NCBI GenBank assembly: GCA_044433415.1
Contig: JAWXTP010000017.1
Location: 1-35,748, forward strand
Source: JAWXTP01 sp044433415
GTDB lineage: Bacteria; Bacteroidota; Bacteroidia; Bacteroidales; Rikenellaceae
Direction of reading: 5' to 3'
Length of the DNA: 35,748 nucleotides
Shown here: positions 23,832 through 31,736 of the stretch, piece by piece
Numbering within the stretch: position 1 is the stretch's first letter
Layout of the letters: each line of letters starts with the position of its first letter
Position numbers and translations under genes: made by a program
Notes under the pieces: model-generated
What the model saw: only the letters and a program-made list of their open reading frames with translations
The model's database searches: none
What the model was told of the DNA's origin: nothing

Positions 23832-24884
23832 TTAGCGATTACGTCTAGCCTTATCAGCTTTTGCTTTTTTGATACGGAAATATAGGTAAGAACCATAAAC
23901 AAGAATGTAGATAATTATGTTTAAGATACCTTTTTGAGCTCTTGATAATTCTACATCTGAGAAAGAAAACCCTTTAGGTCCGTGACTGTGACCACCTTTT
24001 CGTTGAGCTTGTTGACCGCCTTGTTGAGGAGCTGCTTGTTGGTTACCGTGAGAATGTTGCTCTCCACCTTGCTGTTTAACTTGTTGTTGGTTACCGTGAG
24101 AATGTTGTTCACCACCTTTTGTTGAAGTTTCACCGCGGTTGTGAGTAGAGTGGATTGCAGTTTCCTGTTGTATACGTTGTGTTGCGTAACTATTAATAAC
24201 ACCACCTAGTTGTAAACCTGTTGCGTGGATAAATAACATAGCGTAAAGACCGTAAGACCATTTTTGAACTTTCTTCCAGTTTTTAGAGCCCATTTTACGA
24301 CGTACACCATCAAAAGATGTAACCCAAAGAACTAAAAAGAATACTGTCATTACAATACCTAGTACGAAAACGCCGTTTTGGATGTTAGAACCTAATTCAC
24401 TAACAACTTTAGGATTTGTGATAGACTCTTCGTATTGAGCAAAGTATTTCCAAGCTGATGGGAAAGTCGAAAATAGTCTTTTTGCAAGGTGAGCAATAAG
24501 AGGGAAACCTACAATGATAGAAAGTTCTTTTCTGATAGTCATAAGTTTACCTATCATAGAAATCTTAGGGCTGAAAGCACCCATAGCCATGATAATTACT
24601 AATACAGGGTGAATAAAATATGCAGCAGAAGAAAGTTCTCTAGAAATAGTACCTATAACTGGAATAGACGATACGTTAAAAGGTACTTCAAATCCACATA
24701 GACGAGCAAATACAGGAAAAGCAAAAAGGAAACTTAAAATACCAAAACCCCAATAGTAATAATTAGAGTGTTTTTTGATAGATTTAGAAAATTTAACAGC
24801 TAAGAATGTTAAAATTACTAAAGAGAAAAGAAAAGGTGTTGCTTTAAATAAAAAAGCTAACAGCTCAACAGAAGTTTGAAACAT
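23832..24884 (-). CDS. Ferric-reductase-like (MsrQ-type) heme membrane protein with His-rich repeats
   Basis: The N-terminal 230 residues hold about five membrane spans of the ferric-reductase-like type, with RKELSIIVGFPLIAHLAKRL and WKKVQKWSYGLYAMLFIHA as in MsrQ/YedZ; histidines at 92, 132 and 220 are possible heme ligands. A polar insert (about 240-305) carries tandem 16-residue units beginning G-G-E-Q-H-S-H-G-N-Q-Q (257-272, 273-288) and a third degenerate HSHG. One more membrane span follows (ILNIIIYILVYGSYLYF) and a basic tail. The MsrP partner is not seen. The insert could bind metal on one side of the membrane. It stands alone on the minus strand. Electron-transfer role is probable; the substrate is unknown. 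Confidence 0.75.
   Translation of the reverse strand: MFQTSVELLAFLFKATPFLFSLVILTFLAVKFSKSIKKHSNYYYWGFGILSFLFAFPVFARLCGFEVPFNVSSIPVIGTISRELSSAAYFIHPVLVIIMAMGAFSPKISMIGKLMTIRKELSIIVGFPLIAHLAKRLFSTFPSAWKYFAQYEESITNPKVVSELGSNIQNGVFVLGIVMTVFFLVLWVTSFDGVRRKMGSKNWKKVQKWSYGLYAMLFIHATGLQLGGVINSYATQRIQQETAIHSTHNRGETSTKGGEQHSHGNQQQVKQQGGEQHSHGNQQAAPQQGGQQAQRKGGHSHGPKGFSFSDVELSRAQKGILNIIIYILVYGSYLYFRIKKAKADKARRNR
24021..24116 (-). repeat. 48-base coding tandem repeat in the ferric-reductase-like gene
   Basis: Two 16-codon units encode G-G-E-Q-H-S-H-G-N-Q-Q plus five variable residues. The copies have diverged at a few bases but stay in frame. Confidence 0.85.
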
Positions 24885-25044
24885 AGTTTTTAAAAATTAA
24901 ATATTAAGATTTTTTAATTAGTTAGGATAACTTTTATCCTTGGTTATTTTTGATGTGGCAAAGGTATTGCTATTTGTAGTTATAGGAAATAGCAACTTTT
25001 TGCCATTTATACATGAAAAAATTGACAAATTACCCATAATTTAT

Positions 25045-25052
25045 TACCTTTG
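25045..25052 (+). promoter_or_regulatory. -7 box for the DUF4250 gene
   Basis: TACCTTTG matches TAnnTTTG; ATTG (25021-25024) lies 20 bases upstream. It overlaps a TTG that would otherwise be read as an alternative start at 25050, which argues for the ATG at 25077 instead. Confidence 0.6.
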
Positions 25053-25076
25053 GTGAAAATTTTAACAAATATTTCT

Positions 25077-25250
25077 ATGATACCACAAGATCCAATGATG
25101 TTATACAGTTTTATTAATATGAAACTAAGAGACCAATATCCATCGCTTACGGAACTATGTAAAAGTATGGATTTAGACCAAGAAGAACTGCTTGCTAAAC
25201 TAGCAACTGTAGGCTTTGAATATAATGAGGAGCTTAATAAGTTTTGGTAA
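25077..25250 (+). CDS. DUF4250 domain-containing small protein
   Basis: A 57-residue protein beginning MIPQDPMMLYSFINMKLRDQ, then SLTELCKSMDLDQEELLAKL and GFEYNEELNKF. These match DUF4250 as I remember it. The family's function is unknown; the shape suggests a small helical, possibly nucleic-acid-binding domain. The ATG at 25077 is chosen because the longer reading would begin inside the promoter box. The YecH-like gene starts 59 bases downstream. Confidence 0.8.
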   Translation: MIPQDPMMLYSFINMKLRDQYPSLTELCKSMDLDQEELLAKLATVGFEYNEELNKFW

Positions 25251-25309
25251 TAAAGTTTCTCGGGTATTATAACTAATTGATTTTCAATAATTTAATTTTT
25301 AAAAAAACT

Positions 25310-25546
25310 ATGAGTGAGGTACATGCACACGAAGTGTTACGTATGATGGAAGGGAATAGCTATTCTAAAGCTACATTAAAAGAAGCGATTGTTGCTAGAT
25401 TTGGCGCTGACCAATTGTTTCATACATGTTCTGCGAAGGGCTTAGACGCCGAAGGTATAATAGAGTTTTTAACTGCTAAAGGTAAGTTTAAGCCTTATGA
25501 GGAAGGGTTTACTGTTGATTTAACAAAGGTTTGTAAGGATTACTAG
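25310..25546 (+). CDS. YecH-like (DUF2492) probable metal-binding protein
   Basis: The 78-residue protein reads MSEVHAHEVLRMMEGNSYSK, then FHTCSAKGLDAEGIIEFL, GKFKPYEEGFTVD and a terminal KVCKDY. The conserved His-x-His, HTCS and Cys positions match DUF2492 (YecH), annotated as a probable metal-binding family. I start at the ATG of MSEVHAHEV (25310); a longer reading adds residues not seen in the family. The unit ends at a strong terminator. Confidence 0.85.
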   Translation: MSEVHAHEVLRMMEGNSYSKATLKEAIVARFGADQLFHTCSAKGLDAEGIIEFLTAKGKFKPYEEGFTVDLTKVCKDY

Positions 25547-25562
25547 AGCTTTCTTATATTAG

Positions 25563-25605
25563 AAAGGGTAATTTGTGGAATTTTCGTTCCTCAAATTACC
25601 CTTTT
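25563..25605 (+). terminator. Intrinsic terminator after the YecH-like gene
   Basis: AAAGGGTAATTTG (25563-25575) pairs with CAAATTACCCTTT (25592-25604), with a short inner GGAA/TTCC stem and trailing T bases. It may also serve the convergent sulfatase gene. Confidence 0.8.
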
Positions 25606-25614
25606 GTTATTTAA

Positions 25615-27102
25615 CTAGTCTATATTAGGTAAAAAACCATTATTTAATTCCTTAATTTTCTTAACAAGTTTGCTAACGACTTTAGGATTGTGTTTCGAAA
25701 GGTCTATAGTTTCGTTAGGGTCTATAGAATGGTCAAAAAGTGCTATACCTTGTTTTTTGCCATTGTTATATAAAGAAAGACGATATCTGTCTGTTCTTAG
25801 AGTCACAGCATCAGTCCAATAGCTCATAACTTCATTTCTAGTTTTAGCCTTAGGGTTATTTATTATAGGTACTATACTAGTGCCGTCCAACCCTTCTGGA
25901 GCTTCTATGCCTGCTAATTCACATAGTGTAGGGTATATATCTACTGTTGCTACTAGGGCATCTGTAGGTGTCCCTGCATCTTGCATATCAGGTGTAGAGA
26001 CTATAAATGTAGAGTTAAGGGCGCGTTCAAAAGTGGAGTGCTTACCCCAAATCGTGTGATCGCCTAAATGCCAACCGTGGTCACCCCATACTATAATTAT
26101 AGTATTTTCGTCGAGTCCTAATTCTTTAAGTTTATCCATAACCTTACCTACTTGAGCATCTGTATAGCTTGTAGCTGCAAAATAGGCATGGCGTAAATCA
26201 CGTGAATATTCTTCTGATAATATCTTACCAGCTCCTGCCTTTTCTTTGTGAGAGTACTGTAGGGAAAACTCACCACTATTATGTAAGAATACATTATCAA
26301 CATCCTGAGGTACATCTCTATTCGGAGAAAGTACAATATCCTTATCGTCATACATATCCCAATATTTTTTAGGTGCAGAGAAAGGAAGGTGAGGTTTAAA
26401 GAAGCCTACAGCCATAAAGAAAGGTTTATCAGATTTTGCTAAATCTTCAAGAGTTGAGGTAGCAAGATTTGCAAGCACGCCATCTGGGTAGCTTTCATCA
26501 GACACATCTAGTGTTTCAAATGCAGGGTTATAACCTGTGCCGTCATACCTGCTAGCTCCATTTGCGTACGAATGAAGCAGACCATCGCCTTTAGGCCAAG
26601 GGCTATTAGGGTCATTGACAAACATATCCCAGCTAAAAGGTAATTCACGTATATATTCACCCTCATGCTTTGTTTCACCGTCAGGACTATGACTTATCTT
26701 ACCCATGCCAACTGTGTAATATCCATTTCTTCTAAGGTGATGAACAAAACTTTCAGGGTTTTCATTTTCGGTGCTACCTATAAGTGCATTAGTAAACCAG
26801 TGATTGTTTGTATGTTTGCGTTCTGTTGGATTGTGCCCTGTAAGTAGTGCAGCGCGTGAAGCTCCACTTGTAGGCACTTGAACATATTGATTATTAAATA
26901 GTCTACCGTTTGATGCGATTTCGTCTAGGTTCGGTGTTACCATATATGAATGACCATAAGCACCTATCTGTGTTCTTAAGTCGTCTATACTTATAAACAA
27001 AATATTTGGCTGTTTACCTTTTGTTTTTGCTCCTACTGCTGTGCTAGCAATCAGCGCTGCTGATGTTAACAACATTCCCGAAATTAATCTTTTTTTATCC
27101 AT
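25615..27102 (-). CDS. S-type sulfatase, iduronate-2-sulfatase-like
   Basis: A 495-residue exported sulfatase (signal peptide MDKKRLISGMLLTSAALIAS, probably cut near VGA). Calcium-site ISIDDLR (38-43) is followed by the modification motif S79-G-A-S-R83 in PTSGASRAALLTG; the Ser must be oxidised to formylglycine by an anSME-type radical enzyme, not seen here. Other I2S-like features are GMGKISH, GFFKPHLPFSAPKKYWDMYD, WGDHGWHLGDHTIWGKHSTFE and a C-terminal TLRTDRYRLSLYNNGK. It is probably active on a sulfated glycan such as a glycosaminoglycan. It diverges from the second sulfatase gene; a -7 box TACCTTTG (minus, 27144-27151) lies upstream. Confidence 0.9.
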   Translation of the reverse strand: MDKKRLISGMLLTSAALIASTAVGAKTKGKQPNILFISIDDLRTQIGAYGHSYMVTPNLDEIASNGRLFNNQYVQVPTSGASRAALLTGHNPTERKHTNNHWFTNALIGSTENENPESFVHHLRRNGYYTVGMGKISHSPDGETKHEGEYIRELPFSWDMFVNDPNSPWPKGDGLLHSYANGASRYDGTGYNPAFETLDVSDESYPDGVLANLATSTLEDLAKSDKPFFMAVGFFKPHLPFSAPKKYWDMYDDKDIVLSPNRDVPQDVDNVFLHNSGEFSLQYSHKEKAGAGKILSEEYSRDLRHAYFAATSYTDAQVGKVMDKLKELGLDENTIIIVWGDHGWHLGDHTIWGKHSTFERALNSTFIVSTPDMQDAGTPTDALVATVDIYPTLCELAGIEAPEGLDGTSIVPIINNPKAKTRNEVMSYWTDAVTLRTDRYRLSLYNNGKKQGIALFDHSIDPNETIDLSKHNPKVVSKLVKKIKELNNGFLPNID

Positions 27103-27195
27103 TTTGTTTTTTAGTTTGAAAATATTTAGGGGTGTTTCCTTTACAAAGGTAGTAAATTTTATTAAAAATAATTACAATGTGAATTATATATTTAG

Positions 27196-27203
27196 TATAT
27201 TTG
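27196..27203 (+). promoter_or_regulatory. Candidate -7 box for the sulfatase/ThuA/M64/M15 operon
   Basis: TATATTTG matches TAnnTTTG 38 bases before the ATG at 27242. No good -33 TTTG is seen; the divergent sulfatase gene has its own -7 match at 27144-27151. Confidence 0.4.
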
Positions 27204-27241
27204 TATAAATTTTTGAATTTATCAACTTATTAAATATTAAA

Positions 27242-28795
27242 ATGAAGAAAACGTTAACTTTACTTGCAGGTACTACCATGGTGGTACTTCCTCATGCTAT
27301 TTCAGCAAAAAAAAACGTAAAAGCAGATAAACCTAACGTAATCATTATATTAGCTGATGATATTGGTTATGGGGATGTTTGTTGTTATGGAGCTACAAAG
27401 GTAAAAACCCCTAATATTGATAAATTAGCTACTCAAGGTAGACTTTTCACAGATGCTCACTCCTCAGCAGCAGTATCTACACCTTCACGTTATGGTTTAC
27501 TGACAGGTGAATATCCTTCTCGTATAAACTTATGGGGACCTACACCTCCAACGGCTACTATGCAGTTTAGTGAGGATAAAACTACTATTGCTGATGTTAT
27601 GAAAGCAGCAGGATATACAACTTCTGTTTTTGGTAAGTGGCATTTAGGTTTCCAAACAGGTGATAAGATAGATTATAATAAACCTTTAAAACCAGGACCT
27701 CTGGAAGTAGGTTTTGACTACTATTTTGGTGTGCCTTTAGTAAATAGTGCCCCTCCTTTTGTTTATGTTGAGAACTATAGTGTTGTAGGATACACACCTG
27801 ACGATCCTTTCGTTTTAGGACAAGCTGCAAATACAGAAGAATTCCCTGAGAAAAATGGACTTACAACTTATGGTGGTGCCGAAGCAGCTCACCTTTTATA
27901 TAAAGATAGAGAAGTGGGTACAACAATCAAAGAGAAAGCTGTAGATTGGATAAAGGAAAATAAAGAAAATCCTTTCTTTATGTATTATGCTACAACAAAC
28001 ATACATCATCCTTTCACACCTGCTGAAAGATTCATAGGTACTAGTGAAGCTGGTGCTTATGGTGATTTCATACATGAATTAGATTGGATAGTAGGCGATA
28101 TAATGCAAACCCTTGAAGATGAGGGTATCGCGGATAATACTATGATAATCTTTACAAGTGATAATGGTGGTATGTTAAACCTTGGAGCTCAAGAAGCTTG
28201 GAGCTTAGGACACCATATTAATGGAGACCTTTGGGGATTTAAATTTGAAGCCTGGGAAGGTGGTCATTCTGTGCCTCTTATTGTTAAATGGCCTGGAGTT
28301 GTGAAACCTGGAACTGTAACTAATACTTTAACTAGCAATGTGGACTTTTTTGCTATGTTGTCTTCTATGACAGGTTATGAACTACAAGATGGCGTGGCAC
28401 CTGATAGTTATGATTTGTTACCTGCTCTTACAGGTAAGGAAAATAAAACTATACGTGATCATATCCTTATTAGCCCTTGGAAAAAGAAAAACCTTTCTAT
28501 CCGTAAAGACGAATGGGTATATATACCGTCACAAGCCGGTGGTGGTTTTGAAGGTACCGAAGTTGGAAATGCTCGTCTGGGAGGTTACGCAACAACAAAA
28601 TTAACACAAAGAGAGCATAGTGATGTGTTAAATAATAAGCTTAATCCAGAAGCGCCTAAGTGTCAACTTTATAACCTAAAGAAAGACCCTTACCAACGTA
28701 CAAATGTGTATAATGATTACCCTGAGGTTGTTGCTGAAATGGAAGCTTTGCTCAATGAGGTATCAGGAGCAGATAAATCTACACGAGTTAAATAA
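27242..28795 (+). CDS. S-type arylsulfatase
   Basis: Exported 517-residue sulfatase with signal peptide MKKTLTLLAGTTMVVLPHAI. Metal site IILADDIGYGDVCCYG (35-50), then the formylglycine motif S79-T-P-S-R83 in AVSTPSRYGLLTG, FGKWHLGF near residue 125, TNIHHPFTPAERF, FTSDNGGM and EGGHSVPLIVKWPG are all conserved. It belongs to the arylsulfatase A-like S1 group; the substrate is a sulfated glycan or ester that cannot be fixed from sequence. Maturation needs an anSME encoded elsewhere. It heads a four-gene unit; the ThuA-like gene starts 18 bases after its stop. Confidence 0.92.
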   Translation: MKKTLTLLAGTTMVVLPHAISAKKNVKADKPNVIIILADDIGYGDVCCYGATKVKTPNIDKLATQGRLFTDAHSSAAVSTPSRYGLLTGEYPSRINLWGPTPPTATMQFSEDKTTIADVMKAAGYTTSVFGKWHLGFQTGDKIDYNKPLKPGPLEVGFDYYFGVPLVNSAPPFVYVENYSVVGYTPDDPFVLGQAANTEEFPEKNGLTTYGGAEAAHLLYKDREVGTTIKEKAVDWIKENKENPFFMYYATTNIHHPFTPAERFIGTSEAGAYGDFIHELDWIVGDIMQTLEDEGIADNTMIIFTSDNGGMLNLGAQEAWSLGHHINGDLWGFKFEAWEGGHSVPLIVKWPGVVKPGTVTNTLTSNVDFFAMLSSMTGYELQDGVAPDSYDLLPALTGKENKTIRDHILISPWKKKNLSIRKDEWVYIPSQAGGGFEGTEVGNARLGGYATTKLTQREHSDVLNNKLNPEAPKCQLYNLKKDPYQRTNVYNDYPEVVAEMEALLNEVSGADKSTRVK

Positions 28796-28813
28796 TTATA
28801 AGTAATATAAGAT

Positions 28814-29656
28814 ATGAAATTAAAACAATTATTCCTTACATTATTCGTCTGTATAGGATTAAGCTCATGTGATAAAACTATTGAAGTAGGTATTATTACA
28901 GGGCATACAGACAAATACCATAACTGTGAAAAGATGGTGCCTCATATAGAGCAGGTATTTTCAGAGAATGCTAATATCAAAACTACTATTATAGACATAA
29001 ATCTAGCTCAGAACTCAGTAATAGACTTTACTAAGTATGATGCAGTAATTATGAACATCAATGAGGTAGAGTGGAATGACACTCAGAAACAAAACTTTGA
29101 AGACTATATGTATAATGGTGGAGGAATGGTTGTAGTACATGAAGCTGATAATGCCTTCCCTGAGTGGAAAGCCTATAATGAAATGATAGGTCTAGGAGGC
29201 TGGGGAGGTCGCAATATCCAGTCAGGACCTTTCTATTATTATTCTAATGGAGAGTTCGTAACAGACTCTTTAACAGAAGGTGAAGGAGGTAAGCACGGTC
29301 GTAGTGGTCCTTACGAAATTAAAGTAAGAGATGAAGAACATCCTATAATGAAGGGTTTACCTACTAGTTGGGTTCATTATGATGATGAACTTTACGGAAA
29401 TCTTCGCGGTCCTGCCCAAAACATTCACCCTTTAGCTACAGCCTTTTCAGATAGTACTACTGGAGGTACTGGTAAAGAGGAGTTAGTTTTGTTTACTGTA
29501 ACTTATGGTAAAGGACGCATTTTCCATACTGTACTAGGACATACAGGCAAGGATTATGACAAGTCTCTTAAAAATAATAGAGGTTTTGATGTTACTCTTT
29601 TACGTGGAACAGAATGGGCTGCAACAGGAGAAGTGCAATCTAAATGTACATTTTAA
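28814..29656 (+). CDS. ThuA-like lipoprotein (type 1 glutamine-amidotransferase-like fold)
   Basis: Lipoprotein signal MKLKQLFLTLFVCIGLSSC (lipobox Cys19). The 280-residue body fits ThuA: VGIITGHTDKYHNCE at the start, KYDAVIMNINEVEW, GGGMVVVHEADNAFPEW, GLGGWGGR, EHPIMKGLPTSWVHYDDELY and GKGRIFHTVLGHTGKD. ThuA proteins take part in sugar metabolism, but the enzymatic role is poorly defined; members in Bacteroidetes are often secreted and sit near sulfatases or glycosidases. It is 11 bases before the M64 gene, whose start follows its stop. Confidence 0.88.
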   Translation: MKLKQLFLTLFVCIGLSSCDKTIEVGIITGHTDKYHNCEKMVPHIEQVFSENANIKTTIIDINLAQNSVIDFTKYDAVIMNINEVEWNDTQKQNFEDYMYNGGGMVVVHEADNAFPEWKAYNEMIGLGGWGGRNIQSGPFYYYSNGEFVTDSLTEGEGGKHGRSGPYEIKVRDEEHPIMKGLPTSWVHYDDELYGNLRGPAQNIHPLATAFSDSTTGGTGKEELVLFTVTYGKGRIFHTVLGHTGKDYDKSLKNNRGFDVTLLRGTEWAATGEVQSKCTF

Positions 29657-29667
29657 TAATATATACA

Positions 29668-30945
29668 ATGAATAGAAACTTTATATTGACTCTCGTGCTT
29701 ACGATGGTAAGTCTTAGTGCTAGTGCTCAGTTTTCAAAACACTTTCTACCTAAGACTCTTCGTATGGATTACTACCACTGTGGTACTGCAACTAGTGAAT
29801 CTATATGTTTTGATGAACTTATTGAAGAACCATATTGGGCAGGTAACCCCGAAAAATGTATAACAACGACTTATTGGGGAAATCAAAAGTTAAGTGTTTA
29901 TGACTCAGCTACAAAGGAACTTGTATACTCACAAGGTTATTGCACTATATTTACTGAATGGCAAACAACAGTTGAAGCCTCAACAGTAGCAAGATGTTAC
30001 CCAGAGTCTGTAGTTATGCCTTTCCCTAAGAATGCTGTAACAGTGGAAATAAGTTCACGAGATAAGCAGAACAATTGGGTGAAAATATTTGAGTATGAAA
30101 TAGACCCTTCGAACTATTGGATACGTAAGTCTACTCCTTCCCTAGAGACCTTTGATGTTATCTATAGCGGCAATCCTGCTAACAAGATAGATATTGTCTT
30201 ATTGGCTGAAGGTTATACAGAAGTACATCGTGAGAAATTTTATGAAGATTGTGAAGTGTTTGCTAAGGAGTTACTTAGCTATGAGCCTTTTAAAAGTAGA
30301 CGTACTGACTTTAATATACGTGGTGTATGGAGTCCTTCTGAGGAACTAGGTGTAAACATGCCAGGAGAGCACGTTTGGAAGAATACAGTGTTAAACTCAC
30401 AGTTTTATACCTTTGATTCTGAGCGTTATCTTATAGTTAATGACCAACAAAAGGTAAGAGATTTAGCCGCTAACGTACCTTATGATCTTGTATATATACT
30501 TGCAGACACTAAGAAATACGGAGGTGGTGGAATATACAACTTCTATGGAATTAGTGCAGCAGGAGATAAGTCCTTTGCAGGTAAAGTTTATGTGCATGAA
30601 TTTGGCCATCTCTTTGCAGGTCTAGGTGATGAATATGTTGGTGATGATGAATATGAAAATCCTTTTTACAGTCAAGGTGTAGAACCTTGGGAAGAAAACC
30701 TAACAACACTTACAAACTTTAAGGATAAGGAGTGGAGTAAGTTAGTACCTAAAGGTGTGAAAATCCCTACGAAAGAGAGTAGCGCTAGTGACACACAAGT
30801 TGGAGTATATGAAGGCGGTGGTTATCAAAGTAAAGGCGTTTATCGTCCATGGATAAATTGTCTTATGCGTACTTTGTCTCCAGATGAATTTTGTCCTGTT
30901 TGTCAACAAGCACTGGTAAAACGAATGGACGAACTTACTAAGTAA
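29668..30945 (+). CDS. Secreted M64-family zinc metallopeptidase (IgA peptidase-like)
   Basis: Peptidase family M64 includes a clostridial IgA protease and many gut Bacteroidetes proteins. I start at 29668 (MNRNFILTLVLTMVSLSASA, a signal peptide); an ATG at 29644 would overlap the previous gene and add residues before it. The 425-residue protein has an N-terminal beta domain (LRMDYYHCGTATSESICFDEL) and a peptidase domain with VLLAEGYTEVHREKFYEDCE and the zinc site HEFGH (310-314), followed by LFAGLGDEYVG, where an acidic residue may act as third ligand. Late cysteines lie in WINCLMR and EFCPVCQQ. Its protein target is not known; IgA cleavage should not be assumed. Confidence 0.9.
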   Translation: MNRNFILTLVLTMVSLSASAQFSKHFLPKTLRMDYYHCGTATSESICFDELIEEPYWAGNPEKCITTTYWGNQKLSVYDSATKELVYSQGYCTIFTEWQTTVEASTVARCYPESVVMPFPKNAVTVEISSRDKQNNWVKIFEYEIDPSNYWIRKSTPSLETFDVIYSGNPANKIDIVLLAEGYTEVHREKFYEDCEVFAKELLSYEPFKSRRTDFNIRGVWSPSEELGVNMPGEHVWKNTVLNSQFYTFDSERYLIVNDQQKVRDLAANVPYDLVYILADTKKYGGGGIYNFYGISAAGDKSFAGKVYVHEFGHLFAGLGDEYVGDDEYENPFYSQGVEPWEENLTTLTNFKDKEWSKLVPKGVKIPTKESSASDTQVGVYEGGGYQSKGVYRPWINCLMRTLSPDEFCPVCQQALVKRMDELTK

Positions 30946-30956
30946 TACATATATAT

Positions 30957-31556
30957 ATGAGAAAAATTTTATTTTTAGTTTTATTATTATTGTCTTTTAA
31001 ACTATCAGCGCAAGTGGTAGTTGACTCTAACATTACCTTTGAAAAAGCTCTTGAAGGAACTCTAGCTCCTAAAAGTGTAATAGATTCATTGGTATTAATC
31101 AATGTTGAATATTATTCGGATGATAATATGCTTCATCAAGGTCAGATTTTAATGAACCGTTGTTTACAAGAGGATGTTATAGAGATATTTGAGTTTATAA
31201 AGGAAGAAAAGATACCTATTGAAATGGTTATACCTATAAAGTTTGATTTACCAGATGGTAATACGACTATGGCCAACCTTAATAATACTTATGGTTTTCA
31301 TTATAGGTACGCTGTAAGCTCTAAAAAGTTATCTAATCATTCGTACGGCAAGGCTATAGACTTCAACCCTTTTGACAACCCTTACATCTCGTCTACAGGC
31401 AAGATAATACCCGTAGGAGCTAAGTATGAGCCTTTAACAAACCCACTATCATTTACTAGCGACTGCAAGCTAGTTAAGAAATTCAAGGAATTAGGATGGA
31501 CTTGGGGTGGTGACTGGATTACTACTAAAGACTATATGCACTTTGAGAAGAAATAA
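30957..31556 (+). CDS. Exported M15-family peptidase (D,D-carboxypeptidase/VanY-like)
   Basis: Signal peptide MRKILFLVLLLLSFKLSAQ. The 199-residue protein ends in an M15 domain with the zinc ligands HSYGKAIDFNP (His and Asp) and YMHFE (His), and the substrate-side segment GFHYRYAVSSKKLSNHSYG. M15 enzymes cut peptidoglycan stem peptides or similar substrates. It is the last of four secreted genes, 11 bases after the M64 gene, and ends before a strong terminator. Confidence 0.87.
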   Translation: MRKILFLVLLLLSFKLSAQVVVDSNITFEKALEGTLAPKSVIDSLVLINVEYYSDDNMLHQGQILMNRCLQEDVIEIFEFIKEEKIPIEMVIPIKFDLPDGNTTMANLNNTYGFHYRYAVSSKKLSNHSYGKAIDFNPFDNPYISSTGKIIPVGAKYEPLTNPLSFTSDCKLVKKFKELGWTWGGDWITTKDYMHFEKK

Positions 31557-31589
31557 ACTCTCTTCAAACGAGTATATAGAACTTTCCAT

Positions 31590-31633
31590 AATGAAAAATC
31601 CCATATTTTTACGAAAATATGGGATTTTTCATT
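31590..31633 (+). terminator. Terminator after the M15 gene
   Basis: Twenty-base perfect arms (31590-31609 and 31614-31633) around a four-base loop, including a T-run in the right arm. The TATCTTTG at 31633-31640 right after it resembles a -7 box that might start the next gene. Confidence 0.85.
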
Positions 31634-31736
31634 ATCTTTGTTGTTATGGATGTATCAGATACTTTGGTGTCTGCTAAGAACATAATAAGTAATTTATATG
31701 CGTGCCTATAAATAAATATTAAAATCTCCAAATATC

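Noticed and set aside
25050..25076. TTG start for DUF4250
   Set aside because: It falls in a perfect -7 promoter box; the ATG at 25077 fits the family start.
29644..29667. Upstream ATG for the M64 gene
   Set aside because: It overlaps the ThuA-like gene and precedes a signal peptide that starts at 29668.
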